From Acidobacteriota bacterium (GTDB lineage: Bacteria; Acidobacteriota; Terriglobia; Terriglobales; Acidobacteriaceae), in assembly GCA_021813745.1 (NCBI GenBank), contig JAKAJO010000035.1:1-44698 (forward strand): DNA of 44,698 nt, given 5' to 3'. How positions within the stretch are numbered: the first letter of the stretch is position 1; every line of letters begins with the position of its first letter. This document shows positions 32,175 to 40,880 of this stretch, piece after piece. Below the pieces are notes generated by a model that made no database searches, was not told the DNA's origin, and worked only from the letters and a program-made list of their open reading frames with translations. A program made the position numbers and the translations under genes.

Positions 32175-34235
32175 ATGTCTCAACGATTCACATCGCATTC
32201 CACACGCCGCAAATTTTTGCGGCAGGCCGGTCTTCTCAGCTTGGCGTCGTCACTTCCAGCAAGCCAGATGATCTTCGATCCCACCCAGGCCAGTGCCGCA
32301 ACTAGCGAGACTCCAGTGGCTGTCCAGCATCGAGCGCCGCTGCATCCTGGCGCCTTTTCGTTCCTCCCGCTGGGTACTACCCAGCCCCAGGGCTGGCTAC
32401 GCAGGCAACTTCGGATCCAGGCAAGTGGCTTGAGTGGTCACCTGGACGAAGTGTGGAGCGATGTGGGCCCAGAGTCCGGCTGGCTAGGCGGCAAGGGTGA
32501 GAGCTGGGAGCGCGGGCCCTATTACGTGGACGGCCTTGTTCCACTGGCCTGGCTGCTGAACGACTCGCGCCTCAAGCTCAAGGCGCAAAAGTATATTGAC
32601 TGGACGCTTGAGCATCAGGCGGCCAGCGGAATGCTCGGCCCTTCTTCTAACAATGACTGGTGGCCACGCATCGTCATGCTCAAGGCCCTGACTCAGTATC
32701 AGGAGTTCACGTCCGACCCGCGCGTTATCCCGTCGCTTGATCGATACTTCCGCTATCAGCTCAGCGAACTGCCGCAGCGCCCCCTGCGCGACTGGGGCCG
32801 ATTCCGCTGGCAAGACGAACTCCTCAGCGTCATCTGGCTTTACGACCGCACTGGCGCCGCATACCTTCTTGATCTGTCGCGACTGCTGCACGCGCAGGGC
32901 TACGACTGGATAGCCCAGTACGAAGACTTCAAGTTCACGGGAAAGATCACAGCTGAGTTACTCAAGCTCGACAAGAATAATGGGTTGACCGATCTGGCGC
33001 TTGCCACTCACGGTGTGAATAACGGCCAGGCGATTAAGACCGGGCCGGTGTGGTCCCTGGTTTCTGGATCAGCCACAGACCGCAGCGCTGTGGTCAAGAT
33101 GCTGGCCGCGCTGGATCGCTACCACGGAATGCCGAATGGTATGTTCTCCTGCGATGAACACCTTGCCGGCCTCGATCCCTCACAGGGATCCGAGCTCTGC
33201 ACCGTGGTGGAGACCATGTTCTCGCTTGAGCAGGCGCTGGCAATCGTGGGTGATCCGGTGCTTGCCGATCGTCTTGAAAAGGTCGCCTTCAATGCGCTGC
33301 CTGGTACCTTTGACGACGCCATGTGGGCGCACCAGTACAACCAGGAATCCAATCAGGTGGAGTGCAGCCTGCACCACAAGCCGTGGGTCACCGATGGCCC
33401 TGAGTCGAACCTGTTTGGCCTCGAGCCGAATTTCGGGTGCTGCACAGCTAACTTCCACCAAGGCTGGCCCAAACTTGTCACGAGCCTCTTCCTGCTGGCG
33501 CCCGCATCCGGTCCGCACGGGCTGGATGGGCTGGCCGCCGCGGTTTACGCGCCCTGCACCCTGAATACGAAGCTCAATGGTGTTGCGGTTCAGGTTGTAG
33601 AAGAGACGGATTACCCATTCCACGGCCGGATACTGCTGACCGTGAATCCCGGATCTCCGGTGCGTTTCCCGTTGCACTTGCGCATCCCGGGGTGGGCAAC
33701 TGGCGCCACAATCCGCGTGAATGGCAAGGCTGAACCTGCGCCGGATTCCGGCTCCTTCAGCATTGTGGAGCGCACCTGGAAACAAGGTGATCGTGTGGAA
33801 CTGCTTCTTCCCTTGAAACCGCGCGTTAGCCGATGGTTCCACAACTCGGCGGCGATCGAACGCGGCCCTGTTGTTTTCTCCCTGGGAATTGGCGAGGACT
33901 GGGTGAAGCTGCGCGATCGCGGCATGACTGCCGATTGGCAGGTGTTTCCGCGCACCGCATGGAACTACGCGCTGGCAATCAACCCGTCTGACCCGGCCAG
34001 GTCGATTGACGTTATTGAATCGGAAGTTGGGGCCGTCCCCTTTTCCCGCGCGGATGCTGCCGTGCGGCTAAGCTTAAAGGGCCGCCAGGTGAATGCGTGG
34101 CGCGCAGTAGACGGTGCTGCGGATCCACTCCCTGAGAGCCCGGTCACCAGCGACGCATCCGCAGAGACTCTTACGCTCATCCCTTATGCTGCAGCCAAAT
34201 TGCGGATCACCGCATTTCCGACCCTACGTAGCTGA
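32175..34235 (+). CDS. GH127-family beta-L-arabinofuranosidase-like protein
   Basis: 686 residues. A twin-arginine-like signal (STRRKFLRQAGLLSLASSLPAS) suggests Tat export. The DUF1680/GH127 catalytic (alpha/alpha)6 barrel and C-terminal beta domains are present. The Zn-thiolate site of this family appears conserved: E340-x-C342 (SELCTVVE) and C422-C423 (FGCCTANFHQGW), matching the spacing E338-x-C340 and C417-C418 known from the Bifidobacterium enzyme HypBA1. The expected reaction is removal of beta-L-arabinofuranose. ATG 32175 is preferred over an in-frame GTG at 32133. Confidence 0.87.
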   Translation: MSQRFTSHSTRRKFLRQAGLLSLASSLPASQMIFDPTQASAATSETPVAVQHRAPLHPGAFSFLPLGTTQPQGWLRRQLRIQASGLSGHLDEVWSDVGPESGWLGGKGESWERGPYYVDGLVPLAWLLNDSRLKLKAQKYIDWTLEHQAASGMLGPSSNNDWWPRIVMLKALTQYQEFTSDPRVIPSLDRYFRYQLSELPQRPLRDWGRFRWQDELLSVIWLYDRTGAAYLLDLSRLLHAQGYDWIAQYEDFKFTGKITAELLKLDKNNGLTDLALATHGVNNGQAIKTGPVWSLVSGSATDRSAVVKMLAALDRYHGMPNGMFSCDEHLAGLDPSQGSELCTVVETMFSLEQALAIVGDPVLADRLEKVAFNALPGTFDDAMWAHQYNQESNQVECSLHHKPWVTDGPESNLFGLEPNFGCCTANFHQGWPKLVTSLFLLAPASGPHGLDGLAAAVYAPCTLNTKLNGVAVQVVEETDYPFHGRILLTVNPGSPVRFPLHLRIPGWATGATIRVNGKAEPAPDSGSFSIVERTWKQGDRVELLLPLKPRVSRWFHNSAAIERGPVVFSLGIGEDWVKLRDRGMTADWQVFPRTAWNYALAINPSDPARSIDVIESEVGAVPFSRADAAVRLSLKGRQVNAWRAVDGAADPLPESPVTSDASAETLTLIPYAAAKLRITAFPTLRS

Positions 34236-34612
34236 GCGCCATCTGCCTCGACGGTAGGCATGCCCTCGGCAATGCCTGGGGCGGAGTGCGCGTTAATTTC
34301 TCTGTCGGCAATTCTGTGCGATGCCGCTCCTCGAGCGCGGATCAGCCTCCGCGCTCTGGGCAAAGCTATGCTTCCTGCGTAGTTCTTCTGGACCATCCTG
34401 ATCCGTTTCATCTGGACCACGCCGATTCTGCAAGGTGTTTGCTATATTCCTCCGCAATCAATGCGTGCGCCTTGTTTGCACGCCGAGCAAGATCCTCTTG
34501 CAGCGCCGCTGAGGGCCAAATCACAACAAGCATCAGACGTTCTCGCACAGACTGACGACCCATAGGTCTCCGGATCAATGGACTTGCACTGGTCTGACAG
34601 AAGGAGATATTT
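34236..34612. other. Gap between the GH127 and GH43 genes
   Basis: No gene seen. A stem with a bulge (AGGCATGCC / GGC-A-ATGCCT, 34256-34277) lies 20 bp after the GH127 stop, without a T tract; it may be a weak terminator. The GH43 gene may therefore have its own promoter, which I cannot pinpoint. Confidence 0.4.
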
Positions 34613-36583
34613 GTGCTAATAAGGAATCGATACGAGTCATTCCATCGCCGCGAACGGGAAGCTCAGTTGAGCCGGGTGTGCTGGACCTGGATTGCAATCT
34701 GCTTTCTGCTCGTCGTACCGATACTGAAAGCCCCTGCCCAGGCGACCAGCCAATATCGCTCTCCACTGGTCCTTGGCTCTCAGGCCGATCCCATGATGAT
34801 GACCTATGGGGGCATGTATTACCTGTATGTGAATGACAGCATGAACTCTGACCGGGTGCACATCACAAGCAGTCTCGCCGGCATGTCCAGCTCCAGTGAT
34901 CCGGTTTTGGCCACTCCGCCCGCTGGCAGCGGCATCGGCGCGAGCAGCTGCTTCTACATCTTCCATTGGAACAACCACTGGTATCAATACTGCGCGGACA
35001 GCGTAGGCGGCTTTGCCTATGAAAGTGCGACTGATGATCCACAGAGCGCATATACCTTTCTCGGAAGACTGCCCGTTCCAACAGGATTGGTCGGATATGC
35101 CGAGTGGCCAATCCAGGTTGGCAGCCAGCTGTACATGCTCTTTACCGATGCCGGGAGTGGTTCTCAGGTAGGGTGCAAATGGTGCATCTACGCAGCACAA
35201 TTCAATGATCCGGTAACGATCTCCGGCTCGTGGAATGTCATCGCCCAGCCGGCGACATCCGGGTGGGAGTGTGGCGGTGGAAACTGCATCAACGAGGGCG
35301 GATCGATTGTTGTCCACGGGAACAACGTCTACATGCTGTTTTCCGCTGGCGGGTATGAGTCACCCGATTATTGCGTGGGCATGCAAACCGCAAGCACGTC
35401 TTCAGATTTGAGCCAGATGTCATCGTGGACAAAGTACCCAGGATGCGTGATCAGCCGAAATGATTCTGTAGGAGCTTACGGGCCGGGTTCCTGCCTCTGG
35501 TTCCAATCTCCCGATGGAACGCAGGATTGGGTTGTTTACCACGTGAAAACAACAACGACAATCGACTTTACCGGCGAAGACAGAAGGCTCGAAGCGCAGC
35601 AGGTGTCCTGGGATGCAAACGGGAACCCGGTCTTTGGGCAGCCTTACGCGTTGGGAACCTACCGGCCTCTGCCCTCGGGTGACCCTGGGAATCAATTCAC
35701 TGCGCCTTCAGTGTCTTCGTGGGGAACCGACCGCTTAACGGTTCACACGATTGGTGCGAACAACGCCGTCTGGGAAAGATACTGGAGCGCCGAGGCGGGT
35801 TGGAGCCCATGGCAACAAGTCGGTGGCTATCCGCCCAATGGTGCAGCCGCTGGCCCGGCGGAGGTCTCCCGCACAACCAACTACATCGACGTGTACCTGC
35901 CCACAGACGATGCAATCTGGACTCAGTATTGGAATGGAAGCAGCTGGTCGTCTTGGCAGAGTCTCGGAGGTCCTGCTCCAAGCGGCTACACCACAGGGGG
36001 GGCCGTCGCTGGTTCGCGAGCCGGCGTTTCCACCTGGGGTGGCGATCGGATCTCGTTGTATAGCGTGGGACTTGATCACAACGTTTGGGAGAACTACTGG
36101 ACGCCTGCAGGTTGGAACGGATGGGAATTGGGCCCCGGCGCCATCAGCGTGGGCGCAGCCAGTGGGCCTGCAGCCTACTCCAGAATTACCAACTACACCG
36201 ATCTCTTCGTGGAGGGCTCTGACGGAAATTTGTGGACAGACACCTGGAACGGAGGTTCCTGGGGTGGCTGGTGGAACTTTGGCGCGGTTCCTCCCGGCAA
36301 TGCTTCTGCGCCCGCACTTGCCTCCTGGGGGAGCGCCAACCTGACCCTTGTCGAAATCGGACGCGACCGAGACGTGTACTTGAAGTACTGGAACAATGGC
36401 ACATGGGACGCCAATTGGACCGACCTCGGCGGTCCACCTCCGGGAGCAGTGTCTGACCCGGCAGTGTATGACCGCGTCAGCAACTACGTCGACATTTTCG
36501 TCAGAGGCGCTGATGGACACATCTGGACCAATACCTGGGATGGAAGCTCCTGGGGAGGCTGGTGGGATTTTGGCGAGCCGTGA
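34613..36583 (+). CDS. Secreted GH43-like five-bladed propeller fused to a PLL-type lectin propeller
   Basis: 656 residues from GTG 34613, preceded by AAGGAG at ideal spacing. The signal anchor is WIAICFLLVVPILKAPAQA. The GH43/62-like propeller (about 50-345) carries the general base D59 in SQADPMMMTYGGMYYLYVND and probable acid E228 in INEGGSIVVHGNNVYMLFSAGG. The C-terminal part (about 362-656) has six repeats of about 47 residues of the PLL/DUF346 lectin type, alternating between an SWG...RLTVHTIG..NAVWERYW form and an SR.TNYIDVY....IWTQYWNG form. Predicted to bind and cleave an arabinose- or xylose-containing glycan outside the cell. The exact GH43 status needs profile search. Confidence 0.78.
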   Translation: MLIRNRYESFHRREREAQLSRVCWTWIAICFLLVVPILKAPAQATSQYRSPLVLGSQADPMMMTYGGMYYLYVNDSMNSDRVHITSSLAGMSSSSDPVLATPPAGSGIGASSCFYIFHWNNHWYQYCADSVGGFAYESATDDPQSAYTFLGRLPVPTGLVGYAEWPIQVGSQLYMLFTDAGSGSQVGCKWCIYAAQFNDPVTISGSWNVIAQPATSGWECGGGNCINEGGSIVVHGNNVYMLFSAGGYESPDYCVGMQTASTSSDLSQMSSWTKYPGCVISRNDSVGAYGPGSCLWFQSPDGTQDWVVYHVKTTTTIDFTGEDRRLEAQQVSWDANGNPVFGQPYALGTYRPLPSGDPGNQFTAPSVSSWGTDRLTVHTIGANNAVWERYWSAEAGWSPWQQVGGYPPNGAAAGPAEVSRTTNYIDVYLPTDDAIWTQYWNGSSWSSWQSLGGPAPSGYTTGGAVAGSRAGVSTWGGDRISLYSVGLDHNVWENYWTPAGWNGWELGPGAISVGAASGPAAYSRITNYTDLFVEGSDGNLWTDTWNGGSWGGWWNFGAVPPGNASAPALASWGSANLTLVEIGRDRDVYLKYWNNGTWDANWTDLGGPPPGAVSDPAVYDRVSNYVDIFVRGADGHIWTNTWDGSSWGGWWDFGEP

Positions 36584-37264
36584 GCCATTACGTCTAGTCT
36601 GTACCATTGCATGTCCGGGTGTCGCTCAGGCAGGCTTAGTAGCGGATCTCCCTTCGAAAAGCACCGATTGGCCGAAGGCGGAGATCGCGACTGCAAAGTC
36701 AAATACGTCGACATATGGATGCAAAGCGGATCGAAGAAATCGTGTAGGATGATCCCCGTGGAGGCCCTTGTCCCGGAGCGGCAGTTCTAGTCTCCAGTAA
36801 GTCTCCAGGAAGTGAACGCGGCTTTAGACGAAACGCTAGATCCGGCGTGAACATTGAGGTTCATGCCGGATCCGGACATGTTCTAACCTTCTGCATCGGC
36901 AAGTAGTTAAAATGTTTATTATCAATAGCTTACAGCGGAGGTAGGGATCGCGAACCTCGGTTCGCTTTGCATTACTCACCCCAACTTTGCCGCCTCAATC
37001 AACCGCGAAGATGATCTTGCTTCCTTGGCATTGGTGGAACGACACGCCACTGTCCGACATGGCGGCAACACAGCCAACTGGATCACCGCCCAAAAGCAAA
37101 GCTTCTTAAATTCAGACAAAATAGAGAACGAGAGATCGATCTCGATGACCGCATTTGCCTGAAGGCACCAATCGGAAATGTTTGGTGCGTTGTCTCTTGC
37201 TGTTACAGTGGCATGAAAGAAGGCACGGATGTCTGCCGCCAGAGATTGGGAGGTGCGGATCAGT
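36584..37264. other. 681-bp region without a recognised gene
   Basis: Short open frames only, none recognisable. It contains a 14-bp-stem hairpin at 36839-36872 (listed) and a small GCGAAC/GTTCGC hairpin at 36950-36965. The 3' end precedes the TetR stop codon. No IS ends were recognised. Confidence 0.5.
36839..36872 (+). terminator. Strong hairpin downstream of the glycan operon
   Basis: GATCCGGCGTGAAC pairs with GTTCATGCCGGATC (one G-U pair) across a six-base loop. It lies 256 bp after the GH43 stop with no T tract after it, so it is at best a Rho-independent-like or 3'-protecting structure. Function uncertain. Confidence 0.4.
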
Positions 37265-37849
37265 CTATCTGAGCGGGCTTGAGCCTGCGATGAGGATGTC
37301 TACCAATTTCCTGGCGCTTTGCTGCCAATCGGCGCCGGAGCCCACATAGGAGACGCCAATTACCGCCCGAAGGAGATCGGAGGCGTCGACGTCTCTGCGC
37401 ACTGCACCGCTCTTTTTCGCGCTTTTCACCAGTTCATCGATTGCTCTCTGGATCAGGCTGCGGGAACCCTCATAGAGCCTGGTCGGGCCACCGGCGACGC
37501 TGTTGAGCGCGGGGGCAATGATGTGTTTTGCAGCGACATAGTCGACAAAGAGCAGCAACCAGGCGCGCAGCGCCTCAACCGGGGACATCGCGGCGGCGAA
37601 CCCACGCGCTGCTTCGGCCAGTTTCTCCACCTCGCTGCGGTAGACCGCTTCGATCAACGCATCCCGGGTGGGGAAATGGCGATACAGGGTACCGGGTCCA
37701 ACGCCCGCTGTTTTTGCGATCTCATCCAGGCTGGCGTCGGCGCCATAGCGTGTAAAGGCGCCCTTCGCCACTTCCAGAATGCGCTCCCGGTTGCGCTGGG
37801 CATCCGAGCGTCGATTGCGCTGAACGGATTGTGAATTCTTTCTCCGCAT
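37265..37849 (-). CDS. TetR-family transcriptional regulator
   Basis: 194 residues. The N-terminal HTH (about 18-65) reads RNRERILEVAKGAFTRYGADASLDEIAKTAGVGPGTLYRHF in family style, followed by PTRDALIEAVY. The C-terminal helical ligand domain resembles TetR_C SbtR-like regulators. It is divergent from an SDR gene; two operator-like palindromes lie between them, so it probably represses itself and the SDR gene. The ribosome site is weak. Confidence 0.88.
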   Translation of the reverse strand: MRRKNSQSVQRNRRSDAQRNRERILEVAKGAFTRYGADASLDEIAKTAGVGPGTLYRHFPTRDALIEAVYRSEVEKLAEAARGFAAAMSPVEALRAWLLLFVDYVAAKHIIAPALNSVAGGPTRLYEGSRSLIQRAIDELVKSAKKSGAVRRDVDASDLLRAVIGVSYVGSGADWQQSARKLVDILIAGSSPLR

Positions 37850-37868
37850 CCCGAAAACTTCTGCAACC

Positions 37869-37910
37869 GGAGCCTGTCTCCGGTCATCTCCTCAAGCGGA
37901 GACAGTCTCC
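37869..37910. promoter_or_regulatory. Two TetR-type operators (GGAG-N5-CTCC)
   Basis: GGAGCCTGTCTCC (37869-37881) and GGAGACAGTCTCC (37898-37910) are 29 bp apart, between the divergent TetR and SDR starts. The second is an exact palindrome around its central base (GGAGAC, A, GTCTCC). Confidence 0.75.
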
Positions 37911-37963
37911 AATTTATCGAGGTAGTACGCGTTCGTCAATTTCAATCAGGAGGAATCGGGCAA

Positions 37964-38713
37964 ATGCGCCGGTTTGACGGAAAAGTAGCGGTAGTAACAG
38001 GGGGAAACAGTGGAATTGGTCTGGCAACGGCAAAGCGCCTTCAACAGGAAGGAGCGCGAGTCGCGATTGCGGGCAGAAGTATGAAAACGCTCGTTGAAGC
38101 TGTTCAGGAAATCGGCAATGGAGTGCTCGCCATTCAGGCGGATGTCGCGTTGATCGAAGATCTGGACAGGCTCTTTACAGAGGTCTCGCAGAAGCTGGGA
38201 AAAATCGACGTGCTGTTTGTGAATGCCGGCGTCGCGAAATTTGCGCCCCTCGCGGTCACGCCCGAGGACGCGTATGACGAGCAGTTCAACATCAACATCA
38301 GAGGAGCCTACTTTACGATCCAGAAAGCGCTGCCTCTACTGAACGATGGTGCATCGATTGTTCTGAACACCAGTGTTGCGGGCAGTAAAGGTCAGCCGGG
38401 CAGCAGCGCTTATGCGGCAACCAAGGCCGCACTTCGCTCTTTGGCGCGGACCGCTGCCGCGGAACTGACAGGCCGGGGCATACGTGTTAACGCAGTCGCT
38501 CCGGGGCCGATCGTTACACCGATCTGGGGAAGAAGCGAGCGTCCTCAGGCGGAAATGGACGAATTCACGAAGCAGATTCTTGCGGCCGTGCCCATGAGGC
38601 GTTTCGGGCAGCCGGAAGAAGTTGCGGGTGCAGTGGCGTTTCTCGCATCGCAGGATGCTTCCTACATCACCGGTGTGGAAATCAACGTGGACGGTGGTCT
38701 CGGGCAGGTGTGA
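37964..38713 (+). CDS. Short-chain dehydrogenase/reductase
   Basis: 249-residue classical SDR. Cofactor motif TGGNSGIGLA (near residue 12), NAG motif VNAGVAKFAP, catalytic Ser and Tyr-x-x-x-Lys in SSAYAATKAAL, then PGPIVTPIW and the C-terminal ITGVEINVDGG. AGGAGG lies ten bases upstream of the ATG. It is the presumed target of the divergent TetR. A broken epimerase gene and a second SDR follow on the same strand. Confidence 0.9.
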   Translation: MRRFDGKVAVVTGGNSGIGLATAKRLQQEGARVAIAGRSMKTLVEAVQEIGNGVLAIQADVALIEDLDRLFTEVSQKLGKIDVLFVNAGVAKFAPLAVTPEDAYDEQFNINIRGAYFTIQKALPLLNDGASIVLNTSVAGSKGQPGSSAYAATKAALRSLARTAAAELTGRGIRVNAVAPGPIVTPIWGRSERPQAEMDEFTKQILAAVPMRRFGQPEEVAGAVAFLASQDASYITGVEINVDGGLGQV

Positions 38714-38767
38714 AGCGCATATGCCTGGTCTCAACCAACATTCAGTGCTGCAGGAAGGAATCTTGCT

Positions 38768-39653
38768 ATGCATGTTTTCGTTACTGGCGCTACCGGATTC
38801 ATCGGTTCCGCTATTGTGAAAGAACTAGTCGGCGCCGGCCACCACGTCCTGCGAATGACGCGGTCGGATGCTGGAGCAAAGTCGCTTGAGGCCGCAGGCG
38901 CCGAGCCGCTATCGCGGCGATCTGGAGGACCTGCAAAGCCTGCGCAGCGGAGCAGCCACGAGCGATGCCGTCATCCACACCGCCTTCCGGCATGACTGGT
39001 CGCAGTTTGCGGAGAGCTGCGAGCTGGACAAGCGCGCCATCGAGACCATCGGCGCCGCGCTGCAGGGTTCAAGCCGCCCCCTCATCGTCAGCTCCGCCGT
39101 AGGCGTAGCCCAGGGCCGCGCGGCTACCGAGGACGATCCGCCGCTTTCTTCCCCATCGCTTCCTCGGGTATCAGAAGCGACGGCTGTCGCACTGATGGAG
39201 CGCGGAATCCACGCGATGGTGATGCGTTTGCCGCAGGTCCACAACACCGTGAAACAGGGACTGGTGAGCTACCTGGTTGCGATTGCACGCGCGAAGGGTG
39301 TCTCGACGTACATCGGGGATGGGCAAAACCGCTGGCCTGCCGCGCATGTTTCAGATGTCGCCCGCCTCTATCTGCTTGCCTTGGAGAGAGGCGCAGCGGG
39401 AGCTCGCTACCACGCTGTCGCCGAAGAGGGTGTGGCACTCAAAGACATTACCACCGCGATCGGCCGTGGCCTGAATGTGCCCGTCATTTCCATCTCTCAG
39501 GACCAGGCCCAGGAGCATTTCGGCTTTCTCGGATTCTTCGCGGGGAGAGACCCGCTGACCTCCAGTGCGAAGACCCGCGCACAGCTCGCCTGGAACCCCA
39601 CAGGCCCATCGCTTCTCACCGATCTCGTGAACATGCGCTATTCCGAGGCCTGA
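38768..39653 (+). pseudogene. NAD-dependent epimerase, frameshifted by one inserted base
   Basis: The first 45 residues ([27 protein letters not shown] ... AGAEP) are read in one frame and the rest ([27 protein letters not shown] to the end) in another. An extra C at about 38906-38910 in gagccgctatcgc explains the shift: removing it gives [13 protein letters not shown], the family consensus. Downstream the protein is complete (LIVSSAVGVAQG, VMRLPQVHN, AAHVSDVARLYLLALE). It is either a recent pseudogene or a sequencing error. Confidence 0.8.
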
Positions 39654-39757
39654 ACCTGACCGTACGCGAAATCCTGAGTCCTATGAACGACGAAGGACCG
39701 GAATCCCATCGTGCGACGCGCTCGCGAGCAAACACTTCAACCACAGGAGGAATCGAC

Positions 39758-40633
39758 ATGAAAAAGACATGGTTCATTACCGGTGCCTCGCGCGGGTTCG
39801 GCCGCATCTGGGCCGAGGCTGCTCTCGAACGCGGTGACCGCGTCACAGCGACCGCGCGTAAAGTAGCAGACGTGGCCGATCTCGCGGAGCGCTTTGGCGA
39901 CGCGGTGCTGCCCCTCGCCCTCGACGTCACCGACGCCGCGCAGGCGCAGCAGGCGGTTCATCAGGCATACGCGCACTTCGGCAGGCTTGACGTCCTTGTG
40001 AACAATGCAGGCGCAAGCCTGTTCGCCGCCACAGAGGAGGCGAGCGACGAGCAAATTCGCGGCATCTTCGATGCGAATTACCTCGGTATGGTCCGAGTGC
40101 TCCGAGCAGCTATGCCTTTGCTGCGGAAACAAGGGAGTGGTCACATTCTCGGCGTTTCAAGCGGACTTGGGATAACCGCGTTGCCGATCATCGGGTTCTA
40201 TTGCGCAACGAAATGGGCAGTCGAAGCGCTCCACGAATCTCTCGCGCAGGAGGTGGAAGCGTTCGGCTTGAAAGTCACACTTGTTGAACCCGGAGCGTAC
40301 GCGACCGACTTCGGAAAGTCCTCACAGATCGCGGATGTTCTGGAACCATACTCGGAGTTCCGGAAGCAGTTTCTAATCCATCTGGCGAATGTGGAACGCG
40401 GCGATCCGGAGGCAACTGCGGAAGCCATCCTGAAGCTCGTGGACGCGGAGAATCCCCCGCTGCGACTTGGCCTAGGCAGTTCTATTCTGCCCAGGGCTCG
40501 TGCCGCTTATGCGGAGCGGCTGGCGACCTGGGAAGCGTGGGAGGACGTGTCGAACGCGGCGATGGGAGAGCCAAGGGAATCGATGAAAGAGTGGATCGAG
40601 CAACTGGCCCATGGGACTTCGAACCAGGCATAA
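39758..40633 (+). CDS. Short-chain dehydrogenase/reductase
   Basis: 291-residue classical SDR. Motifs are ITGASRGFGRIWA, VLVNNAGASLFA, the catalytic Ser region GVSSGLGI and YCATKWAVEALHE, followed by VEPGAYATDFG. The longer C-terminus (to 291) and the RGFGR variant resemble the group annotated as oxidoreductases acting on small carbonyl compounds. AGGAGG seven bases upstream of ATG 39758 fixes the start; the frame is open from 39683. Same strand as the preceding SDR and epimerase. Confidence 0.9.
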   Translation: MKKTWFITGASRGFGRIWAEAALERGDRVTATARKVADVADLAERFGDAVLPLALDVTDAAQAQQAVHQAYAHFGRLDVLVNNAGASLFAATEEASDEQIRGIFDANYLGMVRVLRAAMPLLRKQGSGHILGVSSGLGITALPIIGFYCATKWAVEALHESLAQEVEAFGLKVTLVEPGAYATDFGKSSQIADVLEPYSEFRKQFLIHLANVERGDPEATAEAILKLVDAENPPLRLGLGSSILPRARAAYAERLATWEAWEDVSNAAMGEPRESMKEWIEQLAHGTSNQA

Positions 40634-40729
40634 GGATGCGATCAATTCATTGCCGTTTGCGATCCCCACTTCAATCTGCCGAAGCAGGTTCACCACCTGC
40701 TTCGGTTGATATAGCTTGCCGCCTTCCAT
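40634..40729 (-). pseudogene. Fragment of an IS3-type transposase OrfA
   Basis: A minus-strand frame from ATG 40729, with AAGGAG upstream, encodes LYQPKQVVNLLRQIEVGIAN, the typical start of OrfA of a common IS3 subgroup, and then runs into unrelated sequence within the SDR end. Only the first 30 residues remain. It marks an old IS3 insertion or deletion event between the SDR and LysR genes. Confidence 0.65.
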
Positions 40730-40854
40730 ACGCTCTCCTTGTTCCAGTGTCACTCTCTTTCACTGGCACACTTCAAGCCGGGCACTCCACAATGAAGACG
40801 GCTCAAACCCACCTCCAGTGCGGCAATTGTCCAAATAGATTGACCATAATCCCT

Positions 40855-40880
40855 TGCATATTGAGAATAGTGATTATGCA
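40855..40880. promoter_or_regulatory. Candidate LysR binding site overlapping the LysR start
   Basis: TGCATA (40855-40860) and TATGCA (40875-40880), 14 bp apart, form an exact inverted repeat that includes the LysR start codon. It fits autoregulation, though the neighbouring target gene is not divergent. Confidence 0.45.

Noticed and set aside
37155..37349. Short plus-strand frame before the TetR gene
   Set aside because: It runs antisense into the TetR gene and matches nothing known to me.
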